A stretch of DNA of 64,000 bases, taken from Corynebacterium halotolerans. GTDB lineage: Bacteria > Actinomycetota > Actinomycetes > Mycobacteriales > Mycobacteriaceae. The number at the start of each line of letters is the position of its first letter. Within the stretch, counting starts at the first letter, position 1. The stretch is from positions 310,001-374,000 of the forward strand of contig NZ_JVMD01000015.1 in the NCBI RefSeq assembly GCF_001056295.1, in the 5' to 3' direction. The notes below the pieces were generated by a model, which had not been told where the DNA came from, made no database searches, and was given only the letters and a program-made list of their open reading frames with translations. A program made the position numbers and the translations under genes. Below are positions 18,609 to 26,686 of this stretch, piece after piece.

Positions 18609-19481
18609 ATGGAGCTCCAGCAAATGCGCTACGCCGTCGCCGTCGCCGAGGAACGCAGCTTCACCCGGGCCGCGAAGCGATGCCACGTCGTCCAATCGGC
18701 GCTGAGCCACCAGATCAAGGCGCTGGAGCGGGAACTGGGGGTCGAGCTTTTCGCCCGCACCAGCAGGCGCGTCGAGATCACCGCCGCCGGGGAGGCTTTT
18801 CTCGGTGCCGCGCGGGCGAGCATCGACGCCGCGGAGCGGGCGGTGGCCGACGCCTCCGCCGCGACGGGCGAAATCCGCGGCACCCTGACCGTCGGTCTCA
18901 TCCCGACGGTGACGGCCTTCGACGTCCCGGCCGCGATCGCCGCATTCCATCGCGCTCATCCGCGGGTGGGGATCCGCCTGCGCGGCGGCGGCAGCGACCG
19001 GTTCATGGACGCCATCGCCGCGGGAAGCATGGACGTCGCCGTCCTCGGCCTGCCCGATGCGATGCCGCCGAAGAACGTGGCCACCCGCGCGCTGTCGCGT
19101 GAGCGCCTGGTCGCCGTCGTCGCGGCGGGTCACCGGCTGGCGCATCGCCGCAGGTTGCGGTTGCGGGAGCTTGCCGACGAAGCATTCGTCGATTTTCCGG
19201 CGGGGAGCCCCGCGAGAATTCAATCGGACACGGCGTTCGACGCCGCCGGATTGCGCCGGGACGTGCCCTTCGAATCCGTGAGCGTCGATCTGATGCTGGG
19301 GCTGGTCGGGAACAACCTGGCCGTCGCGATGTTGTCGGGCACCGTCGTCCCCGAGGACGGTGGCCTGCGGGCGATTCCAGTCACCGACGGGCCGACCCGC
19401 GTCGAGTATCTGGCGTGGAGCGATTTCAATCCGTCGCCGGCGGCGCGGGCGTTCGTGGACTCGGTTGCCGCCGCCGGTTAG
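18609..19481 (+). CDS. LysR family transcriptional regulator
   Basis: Regulator of 290 residues. The N-terminal helix-turn-helix is clear (LQQMRYAVAVAEERSFTRAA and SALSHQIKALERELGVELF, residues 3-50), followed by the linker FARTSRRVEITAAGEAFL and the type 2 periplasmic-binding-like effector domain (about 90-285). A CATCAT hexamer ends 6 nt before the ATG. The neighbouring divergent EamA exporter is the likely target. The stop overlaps the end of the convergent 19478-20182 gene by 4 bp. Confidence 0.94.
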   Translation: MELQQMRYAVAVAEERSFTRAAKRCHVVQSALSHQIKALERELGVELFARTSRRVEITAAGEAFLGAARASIDAAERAVADASAATGEIRGTLTVGLIPTVTAFDVPAAIAAFHRAHPRVGIRLRGGGSDRFMDAIAAGSMDVAVLGLPDAMPPKNVATRALSRERLVAVVAAGHRLAHRRRLRLRELADEAFVDFPAGSPARIQSDTAFDAAGLRRDVPFESVSVDLMLGLVGNNLAVAMLSGTVVPEDGGLRAIPVTDGPTRVEYLAWSDFNPSPAARAFVDSVAAAG

Positions 19482-20182
19482 CCCTGATGCCAGTTGCTTC
19501 GATCCCACAGCTGGATGGGCTCGTTGCGCGCCGGGTACCGGAGCACCGGGTCGACGACTTCGTCGACGTCGTCGAACTCGAGGAAACCCATCGAGTCGTC
19601 GTCGCGCTCGATGAGCGGCCGACCGAACACGTCGCGCACCGTGGCGGCCTGCTCGTCGGTGAGCAGGTGCTCGTGCGAGCGCAGCCAGTCCGCGGCGTTG
19701 CGTTCGGGGTCGTCCTCGCCCAGGAGGTCGTCGTCGTAGAACTCGGCGGCCGACTCGATCATGTCGGCGAAAACGAAGCCCGCCAGGTCCGGGGCCAGGC
19801 GCAGGTCTTCGTCATCGTCGTTCTGCAGGAGAACCACCGGAACGGAACCGCCCTCGGCGGCGCCGGTGTGGAAGCAGTAGAGGTTGCCGTCGGCCTGCAT
19901 CCCGAAAGGCAGCAGCCCGGCGGCCGGATCGATGCGCCACATGTCATCCGGTTCGGCGAGACGCGCCAAATGGTCGGCGATCTGCGCGGGACCGAGGGTC
20001 TCGAACGACGTGCTGAAGTGGAGCAGTGGATGGCACGGAGACTCTTCGGAATCCCCGTCGGGCTGAGGCTCCGAACCCGGCGAAACGGTCTGCAACCCCG
20101 CTTCGGCGAGAGCCAGGTATTCCTCGGGCCACGTGAGCGAATGCTTGGCCGCGATGTCCCGCAGTTCCGTCGCCATCGACAT
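19478..20182 (-). CDS. SMI1/KNR4 (SUKH) family protein
   Basis: A 234-residue acidic protein. SUKH pattern: SLTWPEEYLALAEAG near the N-terminus, then IDPAAGLLPFGMQADGNLYC (strand core, about 105-125), PVVLLQNDDDEDL, and LAGFVFADMI. A C-terminal acidic extension of about 80 residues has repeated DDD and EDD runs. Proteins of this fold are often toxin immunity or housekeeping binding proteins. It is unrelated in detail to the shorter SUKH protein at 11271. AAGGAG lies 7 nt before ATG 20182. It converges on the LysR gene. Confidence 0.85.
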   Translation of the reverse strand: MSMATELRDIAAKHSLTWPEEYLALAEAGLQTVSPGSEPQPDGDSEESPCHPLLHFSTSFETLGPAQIADHLARLAEPDDMWRIDPAAGLLPFGMQADGNLYCFHTGAAEGGSVPVVLLQNDDDEDLRLAPDLAGFVFADMIESAAEFYDDDLLGEDDPERNAADWLRSHEHLLTDEQAATVRDVFGRPLIERDDDSMGFLEFDDVDEVVDPVLRYPARNEPIQLWDRSNWHQG

Positions 20183-20407
20183 GTCAAAACTCCTTCGTCC
20201 TGATGAATGTGAATCGGAGCCTACTCAGGTGCGGGTGGTTCCGTCGCGTGGAATTTCGGGCGACGTCGCGAGTCTCCTCGGCGCTCTCGCGTCCCGATCG
20301 CACAACCGCCGCTGAACGCGATCGATGCGGGCCACTCGGGTATGGTGCGCCGATGAACGGGGGAGGTGCGGGGGCACATCCAAGTTTCAGTGAAGGAGTA
20401 ATCGGCC

Positions 20408-20848
20408 ATGAGCTTCAACGTCTACCTTTCGGGTGAGATCCACACCGATTGGCGCGAGGAGATCCAGCGGGGCGCGGAAGCCGCCGGGCTGGACGTGGTG
20501 TTCACCGCCCCGGTGACGGACCATCCCGCGAGCGACGCCGCCGGAGATCACCTGGCCGAGACGTCGAGCCAGTTCTGGCGCGACCATCAGTCGTCGAAGG
20601 TCAATTCCATTCGCACCCGCACGCTGATCGAGAAGGCGGACATGGTGGTCGTGCGTTTCGGCGACCAGTACAAGCAGTGGAACGCCGCCTTCGACGCCGG
20701 GTACTGCGCCGCGTTGGGCAAGCAGTACGTGACGCTTCACGACGAAGGGATCGTCCACCCCCTCAAGGAGGTCGACGCGGCGGCGCAGGCGTGGTGCACC
20801 GCCACGGATCAGGTCGTGGAAATCCTGCGCTACGTGCTCCAGGGGTAA
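20408..20848 (+). CDS. YtoQ family protein
   Basis: A 146-residue protein of the YtoQ family, which shares the nucleoside 2-deoxyribosyltransferase fold. Visible family features are the N-terminal MSFNVYLSGEIHTDWREEI, the NSIRTRTLIEKADMVVVRFG core (about 72-91) and KQWNAAFDAGYCAALGK with the conserved acidic and glycine residues of the nucleoside pocket. No activity is proven for the family. AAGGAG lies 9 nt before the ATG. It runs with the next gene with only 5 nt between them, so both are likely one transcript. The GCTTNNCGACG motif at 20734 is inside it. Confidence 0.9.
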   Translation: MSFNVYLSGEIHTDWREEIQRGAEAAGLDVVFTAPVTDHPASDAAGDHLAETSSQFWRDHQSSKVNSIRTRTLIEKADMVVVRFGDQYKQWNAAFDAGYCAALGKQYVTLHDEGIVHPLKEVDAAAQAWCTATDQVVEILRYVLQG

Positions 20849-20853
20849 TCGAC

Positions 20854-21342
20854 GTGGCCACGGTCAAGCAGAAACTCGGCACGGCGGGCGAGAAACTCGT
20901 CGCAGACCATGCGCGTTGCCCCGGATGCAAACGGACGGACAAGACGTTCAAACTGTTGCCCGCCAATTTCAAATGCGCGGATCTCGTCTGCGACTTCTGC
21001 GGGTACCTCGCCCAAGTGAAGACCAAGAGAATCAAAGGCGAATTGCCCGAGACCATCACGGGGACCATTCCGGGAGCGGCGCGGGGTCCGCAGCGCGAAC
21101 GAATGGAAGCGGGGATCTACTTCAGCTTGTACGTGGTCTTGGTGAGCGAGGCGGGGTGGGCGAGCATCTATTTCCTTCCCCGGGATTTGCAGACCGAGGC
21201 GATGTTCGTTCCCCGCAAGCCATTGGGGCCGGAGGCGCGGAGAGCGGGTTGGCAGGGGTTCATGATCGACATGGACAAGGCGATGGCCGATGTCGTGCGG
21301 ATCGACGACGCCGGCGTCGACAGGTTCCCCTTGGCCGTCTGA
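20854..21342 (+). CDS. DpnI-like restriction endonuclease domain protein
   Basis: A 162-residue protein that resembles the N-terminal catalytic domain of DpnI, which cleaves N6-methyladenine GATC sites. Shared features: a zinc knuckle (CPGC at 22-25, CDFC about 46-49), the catalytic series D-x10-QVK beside it (DLVCDFCGYLAQVKTK), and the very conserved RKPLGPEARRAGWQGFMID, matching RKPLAPTARRAGW in DpnI. The glutamate of the DpnI ExK motif is Gln here, a variant seen in other PD-(D/E)xK nucleases. The C-terminal winged-helix domain of DpnI, which helps read the methylated site, is absent. GTG start 5 nt after ytoQ, so the pair is co-transcribed. Confidence 0.8.
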   Translation: MATVKQKLGTAGEKLVADHARCPGCKRTDKTFKLLPANFKCADLVCDFCGYLAQVKTKRIKGELPETITGTIPGAARGPQRERMEAGIYFSLYVVLVSEAGWASIYFLPRDLQTEAMFVPRKPLGPEARRAGWQGFMIDMDKAMADVVRIDDAGVDRFPLAV

Positions 21343-21376
21343 CGTTTCATTCGGCACTGTTTCGGCGGCCGCGCCC

Positions 21377-21865
21377 CTACCAGCCGAAATACCCCTTCGC
21401 CACAAGGAGGGCGGCCGTCGTGCCGAAACCCGAGATGGCCGCGATGGCGCCACCGAGGACGGCCTGATCCGTGCTTTTCCGGGACATTTCCCGGCCGTTG
21501 ACGGGGGCGATGAAGATCTCGGGCTGATCGGGGTCGTAGTAGACGGTGACCGAATGGCCCTGCCGGTTGGCCATCCCGATGTCGGAGTGGGCCGGCGTGG
21601 CCAGGCATTCTTCGCCGCGCAGGGTGGTGAACTTGATGGTTTCGATCAGATGGTCGCGGACCCGATTGCTGTCGTCGACGGAACTGTACGTGTCCACGGC
21701 AACGACCTGTCCCGTTGTCCGCTGCCCTCTTTCCACGAGGCGCGCGGAGAGCCGGCTTTTCCGGGTGGCGAGAATCGTGCTGACCAACCCGGATACTCCG
21801 GTCACCGCGGACATGAAAATGAACGTGGAAAAGATGAGCGGCATCGGATCGGACATGTCGAACAT
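21377..21865 (-). CDS. DUF3592-type membrane protein
   Basis: A 162-residue protein: one N-terminal membrane span (PLIFSTFIFMSAVTGVSGLV), a central domain with RTTGQVVAVDTY and the strand HSVTVYYDPDQPEIF, typical of DUF3592 proteins, and a C-terminal span (AVLGGAIAAISGFG). Function unknown. The frame opens at 21955, but the ATG at 21865 places the first span at the usual distance. A related protein is encoded at 29667-30077. It converges on the DpnI-like gene with 34 bp between them. Confidence 0.75.
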   Translation of the reverse strand: MFDMSDPMPLIFSTFIFMSAVTGVSGLVSTILATRKSRLSARLVERGQRTTGQVVAVDTYSSVDDSNRVRDHLIETIKFTTLRGEECLATPAHSDIGMANRQGHSVTVYYDPDQPEIFIAPVNGREMSRKSTDQAVLGGAIAAISGFGTTAALLVAKGYFGW

Positions 21866-22085
21866 TGGAGTGCCTAACGGGTGCGGGAATCCGAGGCCGC
21901 GAGCCGACGGATCCGGTGGGAGGTGGTCGCCTCCGAAGGGGCGATGATCGCTCAATGTAGACGCCGCCGACGGCTACCGATCACGGATCCGCGCGCGCTG
22001 CGTCCGCAACTCCTGCTGGTCACCTGGGCCTGGCACCTCTGCCCGTCACTTGGGCCTGGGCCCCTATGCGCGTACCCTCGCCCCG

Positions 22086-22529
22086 TCACATCGGATCGGG
22101 GCGCCGCCTCGCCGACTTGATCTCCGAGCGCCGCTTCTTCGCCGCGAGCCGGCGCCGCACCGAACCCCGGGTCGGTTTGGTGGCGCGCCGGGGTGGCGGC
22201 GGCGGGGCGAGCGCCTCCCGCAGCATGGCGGCCATCCGCTCGCGGGCTTCGGCGCGGTTGCGGATCTGCGACCTCCGGGTGGTCACGGCCACCGTGAGCA
22301 CCGTGCCATCCAGCCGGCTCCGGAGGTTGCGCAGGACACGGCGGCGCTGGGCGTCGGAAAGCGCGCCGACGGCGGCGATGTCGATGGAGAGCTGAACCTT
22401 GCTGTCCGTCGTGTTGACGCCCTGGCCGCCGGGGCCGGACGACCGCGCGAACCGCTCCGTCAGATCCCCCGCGGGAATGACCAGACCGCCGGGGATCCCC
22501 GGGCCCGGTGCGATGGTCAATCCGTCCAT
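22086..22529 (-). CDS. arfB: alternative ribosome-rescue factor / peptidyl-tRNA hydrolase ArfB
   Basis: Codon-independent release factor that frees stalled ribosomes. The 147 residues include the catalytic GGQ in SSGPGGQGVNTTDSKV (about 30-45) and the basic, Lys/Arg-rich C-terminal tail (RRRLAAKKRRSEIKSARRR) that enters the empty mRNA channel. The leaderless-type -10 TAGGGT (complement of 22537-22542) ends 7 nt before the ATG and contains the TAG stop codon of the upstream serine hydrolase gene. Confidence 0.95.
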   Translation of the reverse strand: MDGLTIAPGPGIPGGLVIPAGDLTERFARSSGPGGQGVNTTDSKVQLSIDIAAVGALSDAQRRRVLRNLRSRLDGTVLTVAVTTRRSQIRNRAEARERMAAMLREALAPPPPPRRATKPTRGSVRRRLAAKKRRSEIKSARRRPDPM

Positions 22530-22539
22530 GGCGACAACC

Positions 22540-24027
22540 CTAATCGGGCCTGTCCTGGTCGGGCGCGTCTGGATCGTGTTGATCGGGCGCGTCTGGATCG
22601 GGCCGGGCTAGCTCCCACCCGTTCGGCGCTCGCCGGGACATCACCGCCGCGGCGAGCATCGCCGCGGGCACGGCGGCCGCCGCGATCACCGCGCCCGGTT
22701 CCCACAGCCAGAAGTACCGCGGCGGCACGCCCATCAGCAGCGGAGCCCCGACGAGCGCCACGGCCGTCACCGCCACGGCGATCACCGCCCACACCACGGG
22801 CCGGACGGTCCGCCGCGCGAACCACCCGGCGACCAGGACCACCAGCGCCAGCCCGAGCAACGCGGCGGGCACGATGACCGCCAACCTTCCCACGCCGGAA
22901 TCGCTCGGCTCCGAGTCGCGCGATGTGGCCCCGGTGAACTCGTCGAACGCCAGCCGCGTCAGGCCCGCGAGCTGCTCCTCGCTCAGGTACCCCGAGGCGT
23001 TGAGCAGCACCGCAACCCCGTCGCGGCGGGAGGGGTCGAGGTAGACGGCCGAGAAGTAGCCGGGCACGGTGCCGGTGTGCCACACGGTGGTTCGGCCGTC
23101 CGATTCTTCGGTGATGCGCCACCCCGGCCCGTACCGTTGCCGCGGCTGCGACGTCGGTTGCGCGTCCGCTTGTTTCGCGGCGATTTCTGCGGCCGCGTCC
23201 AACTGCGACACCGCGAACTCGGCGAGGTCGTCGATGCCGCCGCAGGAGTACCCGTAGGCGGCGCCTGCGCCGTCGTATCCGGTGGTCATCGGCCACGCGA
23301 AGGGGCCGGCGAGCCGGTGCCCCCGGGGCACGCCGGCGCATTCGCCCGCCGACGCGCCCACACCGGTCGCGCCGGGCGTTGCCCGCACCGCGTCCTGGTA
23401 CGTGCTGCCCGTGGCGGATTCGACGACGGCCTGCAGGACCAGATAGCCCAGGCTCGAGTACCGGTGGGCGCCGCGTTCGCCGTCGGCGGCGGCGATCTCG
23501 CCGGCGGCGTCGGCGACGACCTCGGTGGCGGTGGTGCCGGGCCGGTCGACGTCGAGAAGCTCCGCCCCGAAACCCAGGCCCGCCGTGTGATCGAGCAGGG
23601 ACCGCACCGGCGCGTCGGGCGCGCCGTCGACGTACCGGCTCGCGGGCGCGTCGAGGTCGAGCGCCTTTTCCTCGGCGAGCCGCTTGACGACGGCCGCCGC
23701 CACCGGTTTATACACCGAACCCCACAGCATCGGCGTGGTGTCGTCGATCGGGTCGCCGTCGCCGTCGTGGCCGAAGGTTTCCGTGCGGGCGACGCCGTCT
23801 TCGATGCGGGCGACCGCGCCGCCCGGCACGCCGAGTTCGGCGGCCTCGGCGGCGAAGCGGGAGTCCCCGTCGGCGGCGTGGGCGATGTCGGCGGAGTGGG
23901 CGGCCTGGGCGACGGGGACGGCGTGCGAGACGTGGGCGGGATCGGCGACGTGGATCCGTGCGACGGCGAGCAGGATCAGGACGATCAGGGTCGAGGCGGA
24001 TGGTTTCGCGGGCGAACGTGCCTCCAT
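22540..24027 (-). CDS. serine hydrolase of the beta-lactamase/class C PBP family
   Basis: A 495-residue secreted or membrane-anchored serine hydrolase. A hydrophobic N-terminus (STLIVLILLAVARIHVA) can serve as signal anchor. The catalytic domain has SVYK (SxxK nucleophile), YSS (the YxN-like tyrosine, in RYSSLGYLV) and HTG (KTG-like box, in WHTGTVPGY). Four membrane spans close the protein (about 360-470), then an Asp/Pro-rich tail with two DPDAPDQ repeats. This is the layout of penicillin-binding-protein-like esterases or peptidases. The same frame stays open upstream to 25044, but that part lies antisense to the GNAT gene; ATG 24027 has TATAAA 7 nt upstream (24035-24040). Confidence 0.88.
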   Translation of the reverse strand: MEARSPAKPSASTLIVLILLAVARIHVADPAHVSHAVPVAQAAHSADIAHAADGDSRFAAEAAELGVPGGAVARIEDGVARTETFGHDGDGDPIDDTTPMLWGSVYKPVAAAVVKRLAEEKALDLDAPASRYVDGAPDAPVRSLLDHTAGLGFGAELLDVDRPGTTATEVVADAAGEIAAADGERGAHRYSSLGYLVLQAVVESATGSTYQDAVRATPGATGVGASAGECAGVPRGHRLAGPFAWPMTTGYDGAGAAYGYSCGGIDDLAEFAVSQLDAAAEIAAKQADAQPTSQPRQRYGPGWRITEESDGRTTVWHTGTVPGYFSAVYLDPSRRDGVAVLLNASGYLSEEQLAGLTRLAFDEFTGATSRDSEPSDSGVGRLAVIVPAALLGLALVVLVAGWFARRTVRPVVWAVIAVAVTAVALVGAPLLMGVPPRYFWLWEPGAVIAAAAVPAAMLAAAVMSRRAPNGWELARPDPDAPDQHDPDAPDQDRPD

Positions 24028-24034
24028 GGTGTTT

Positions 24035-24068
24035 TTTATACGGCACGGCCGGGGGGCGCCGCTATCGT
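24035..24068. promoter_or_regulatory. divergent leaderless promoter pair
   Basis: TATAAA (minus strand, 24035-24040) ends 7 nt before the hydrolase ATG; TATCGT (plus strand, 24063-24068) ends 7 nt before the GTG at 24076. Only 48 bp separate the two start codons, so the two -35 regions interlock. Confidence 0.6.
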
Positions 24069-24075
24069 CGGCACG

Positions 24076-25212
24076 GTGAAACGACTGCGCGTGGAGAAGC
24101 ATGAACACCTGGGAACGCCATCCGATCCGTCGCCGGCGGCCATCGACGCCGCCCGCGTGTGGGAGGCGGCGGAGACGGCGATCCTCGGCCACGCCGACTT
24201 CTCCTACGGCGCCGGCGAGATCGCCGCTTACGCCGCGGAGGACGCCGACGAGGCGATGGTGCTCTTCCTGGTCCGCGACGGCGATCGCTGCGTCGGGTTC
24301 TTGCACGCCGATCTTCCGCTGCGCGACAACGTGCACCTGGCGCACGTCGAACTTCGTGCCATGCCCGACGTCGACGCCGTGGCGGTCCTCGATGCCGCAT
24401 GGCCCGAGTTCGCGGCGTTCTGCCGGGAGAAGGGGCGCACGGCGATCACCTTCTGGGAGTTGTCGGGCACGGATGGGGCGACGATCCGGGCGGTCAACGG
24501 CGACGGGGCGGTGGCGCCGACTCCGGTGACGGAATGGTTGGCCGCCCGCGGCTTCTTCCTGGACCAGGTCGAGGTGGCCAGTACGGCGACGGTCGATTCC
24601 GCGCCGGTTGGCGTGCCCGACGCCGCGACCGACACTGCACCCGACGCCGGGATCGCGGACGGTTACCGCGTGCGCACCTGGGAAGGGCCCACGCCGCCGG
24701 ACCTCGTGGATGGCCTGGTGCGGCTGCGGGCCCGCATGTACGTCGATGCGCCGCACGGCAGCCGAACCCAGGAAGAAGGCAACTGGGACGCCGACCGCGT
24801 CCGCCGGGTCGATGCGCAGATCGCCGAGGCCGGGCGGACGGCGTTGTGGGCGGTCGCCCTCGACGAATCCGATGAACCCGTCGCGTACACGTGCCTCGAA
24901 TGCCCGGGTTTCCGGCCCGACGTCGCGTTCCAGCAGGACACGTTCGTTCGCCGCGATGATCGGGGACACGGTCTCGGCATGGCAGTGAAAGCCGCCAACC
25001 TGCGGCAACTCCGCCGCGTGCGCCCGCAGGTGGCCAGGGTGCACACCTGGAACGCCGGGGAGAACGAGTGGATGCTCGCGATCAACCGCGAGCTCGGTTA
25101 CGTGCCGACGTGCGTCGTCGGTGCCTGGGAGTTGGGCACCGCCGGAATGGGAGCCACGGAAGTCGGCACGGCGGAAACGGCCACGGCGGAAACTGGGGCG
25201 GCGGGGGAGTAG
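24076..25212 (+). CDS. two-domain GNAT family acetyltransferase
   Basis: A 378-residue protein with two GCN5-related N-acetyltransferase halves. The C-terminal half has the acetyl-CoA loop DRGHGLGMAVKAANLRQL (about 315-332) and the typical NxxLGY end (NRELGYVP). The N-terminal half keeps the fold (VGFLHADLPLRDN) but lacks an obvious CoA loop and may be structural, as in mycothiol synthase-like tandem GNATs. Substrate unknown. The C-terminal 30 residues are a low-complexity GTAxxATE run. GTG start follows TATCGT by 7 nt. It ends before a strong terminator shared with the convergent VOC gene. Confidence 0.88.
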   Translation: MKRLRVEKHEHLGTPSDPSPAAIDAARVWEAAETAILGHADFSYGAGEIAAYAAEDADEAMVLFLVRDGDRCVGFLHADLPLRDNVHLAHVELRAMPDVDAVAVLDAAWPEFAAFCREKGRTAITFWELSGTDGATIRAVNGDGAVAPTPVTEWLAARGFFLDQVEVASTATVDSAPVGVPDAATDTAPDAGIADGYRVRTWEGPTPPDLVDGLVRLRARMYVDAPHGSRTQEEGNWDADRVRRVDAQIAEAGRTALWAVALDESDEPVAYTCLECPGFRPDVAFQQDTFVRRDDRGHGLGMAVKAANLRQLRRVRPQVARVHTWNAGENEWMLAINRELGYVPTCVVGAWELGTAGMGATEVGTAETATAETGAAGE

Positions 25213-25246
25213 CCCACCCCCTTCCCTGGCGGGCGCCGCACCGCTT

Positions 25247-25277
25247 CACGTGCGGGGCCACGGGAGCCCCGCACGTG
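25247..25277. terminator. bidirectional terminator hairpin
   Basis: Perfect 12-bp arms (CACGTGCGGGGC and complement) around a 7-nt loop, between the convergent GNAT and VOC genes. Confidence 0.8.
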
Positions 25278-25290
25278 GCGGAGACACCGG

Positions 25291-25716
25291 TTACGACGCG
25301 CTGCCCGGCACGTCGAACGCCCACATGACCCCGAACTTGTCGAACGCCTGGCCATAGTGGTCGCCCCACGGGGCTTCCTCGAACGGCATGGCCACGGAAC
25401 CGCCGTCCTCGGCGAGACGGGCGATCAATTCCTTCGCCCGTCCGACGTCGTCAAGCTGGTACAGCAGCGAGTACGCGCTGCCGCGGATGGGGAAGTCCTC
25501 GCCGGGCATGGCGTCGCCGCCCGTGATGGTGCCGCCCGGCAGATCGAGGGTCGCATGCGCCACGTGCGCGGGATCCGGCTCGAAGGGCATGCCCTCCATC
25601 GGAGGCATGTCGCCGTACTTCATCATGTTCAGCGAACCGCCGAAAACGTCGGCGTAGTAGGCGAACGCCTCGGCGGCGTTGCCGGGAAAAGCGATGTAGG
25701 TGGACAGGTTGGCCAT
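25291..25716 (-). CDS. VOC family (PhnB/glyoxalase-like) protein
   Basis: A 141-residue protein of the vicinal-oxygen-chelate superfamily, PhnB branch. It begins with YIAFPGNAAEAFAYYADVFGG, the usual first beta-alpha module, and ends with PWGDHYGQAFDKFGVMWAF. HATLDL and DHYGQ hold candidate metal or substrate ligands. Many of these have no known reaction. TAGGAG lies 7 nt before the ATG. Confidence 0.92.
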   Translation of the reverse strand: MANLSTYIAFPGNAAEAFAYYADVFGGSLNMMKYGDMPPMEGMPFEPDPAHVAHATLDLPGGTITGGDAMPGEDFPIRGSAYSLLYQLDDVGRAKELIARLAEDGGSVAMPFEEAPWGDHYGQAFDKFGVMWAFDVPGSAS

Positions 25717-25797
25717 GACGGTCAGCTCCTAGAGGTGGGGCCGGCGGACGCCGGTCTCGGTGAGCCCGCACCACGACGATTGCGGGTGCCCACGACG

Positions 25798-26640
25798 CTA
25801 TTCGCCGGTCCCCGCTGGCGCTTGTCCCGGATTGCCCACTTCGATGTCGAGGTTTCCCGCCGCCGCGTCGACGAGGAGCTTCGGCAGGTTCAGCGTGATC
25901 GGCGGGTCCGACGGCACCGCGCCGCGCAACTCCAGCGTCACCTCCGCCGGGGCATCGAGCGGGAAGGACACCGGTTCGCGCAGCAGTTGCCGGCGATTGC
26001 CGCCCATGTGGAAGTACCCGCGCACGTCGCCCGACCGGGGGACCTCGACGACCATCGGGTAATAGTCGCCGTCCGGGATGGCGGAGACGGAATGCTCACA
26101 CGTCCCGAACATTGCGATCCCCAGCACCGGCGAGCCCTTGACCAGCGGATCCGGGTGGAGCGCGGCGAAAAGTGCACTGCCCGGGCGCGCACCCGCGACG
26201 CGGAGGTTCAGCGGGTGCGGCTGGGCGTGCGGCTCCGGCTCGAAGTCCCGGTGCAGGACGATCGTCGGCCGCCGCACGTCCTGGTGGCGCATCACATGGG
26301 CGGCCAGCGCCCGCATTTCGGAGCGGTACCGCGACGGGGCGACGCCCGTGTGCCGCCGGAAAGCGCGGTGGAAACTCGACGGCGAGTCATGCCCGGCATC
26401 GGTCTGGGACCGCGTCACGGTGTGCCCGGCGACCAGCCCTTCGATGCTGCGGTCGACCTTCGCCGCGGCGATGAAATCCCGCAGCGGGAAACCCAGGTGC
26501 TTCTTCAGCAGCCGGGACAGGTGAAAACGGCTGAAGTGCGCCGCGGCCGCCAAGTCTTCGAGTGATCGGGCCTCGCCGCGCCGGGCGGCCTCCAGCAACC
26601 GGTCGAGGTCCCCGCCCCGCGGGTTCGTCGATGGTGACAT
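25798..26640 (-). CDS. AraC family regulator with C-terminal GyrI-like effector domain
   Basis: A 280-residue regulator with the DNA-binding part at the N-terminus: two helix-turn-helix units, SLEDLAAAAHFSRFHLSRLL (about 26-45) and a second ending DSPSSFHRAFRRHTGVAPSRYR (about 85-106). The C-terminal half (about 125-275) is a GyrI/SOUL-like small-molecule domain with DGDYYPMVVEVP and HMGGNRRQLL. The order matches multidrug-sensing regulators of the Rob type. CATAAT (complement of 26648-26653) ends 7 nt before the ATG. The adjacent VOC gene on the same strand could be a target. Confidence 0.9.
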   Translation of the reverse strand: MSPSTNPRGGDLDRLLEAARRGEARSLEDLAAAAHFSRFHLSRLLKKHLGFPLRDFIAAAKVDRSIEGLVAGHTVTRSQTDAGHDSPSSFHRAFRRHTGVAPSRYRSEMRALAAHVMRHQDVRRPTIVLHRDFEPEPHAQPHPLNLRVAGARPGSALFAALHPDPLVKGSPVLGIAMFGTCEHSVSAIPDGDYYPMVVEVPRSGDVRGYFHMGGNRRQLLREPVSFPLDAPAEVTLELRGAVPSDPPITLNLPKLLVDAAAGNLDIEVGNPGQAPAGTGE

Positions 26641-26686
26641 GGGTCACATTATGCGCCGGATCGCCGGAACGCGCCCGCGCGCGGCC

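Noticed and set aside
20408-21342. Complete restriction-modification system
   Set aside because: No methylase or specificity subunit is present; the nuclease domain is partial compared with DpnI.
24028-25044. N-terminal extension of the serine hydrolase on the minus strand
   Set aside because: The extension is antisense to the GNAT gene, which has its own motifs and promoter; a good promoter and ATG exist at 24027.
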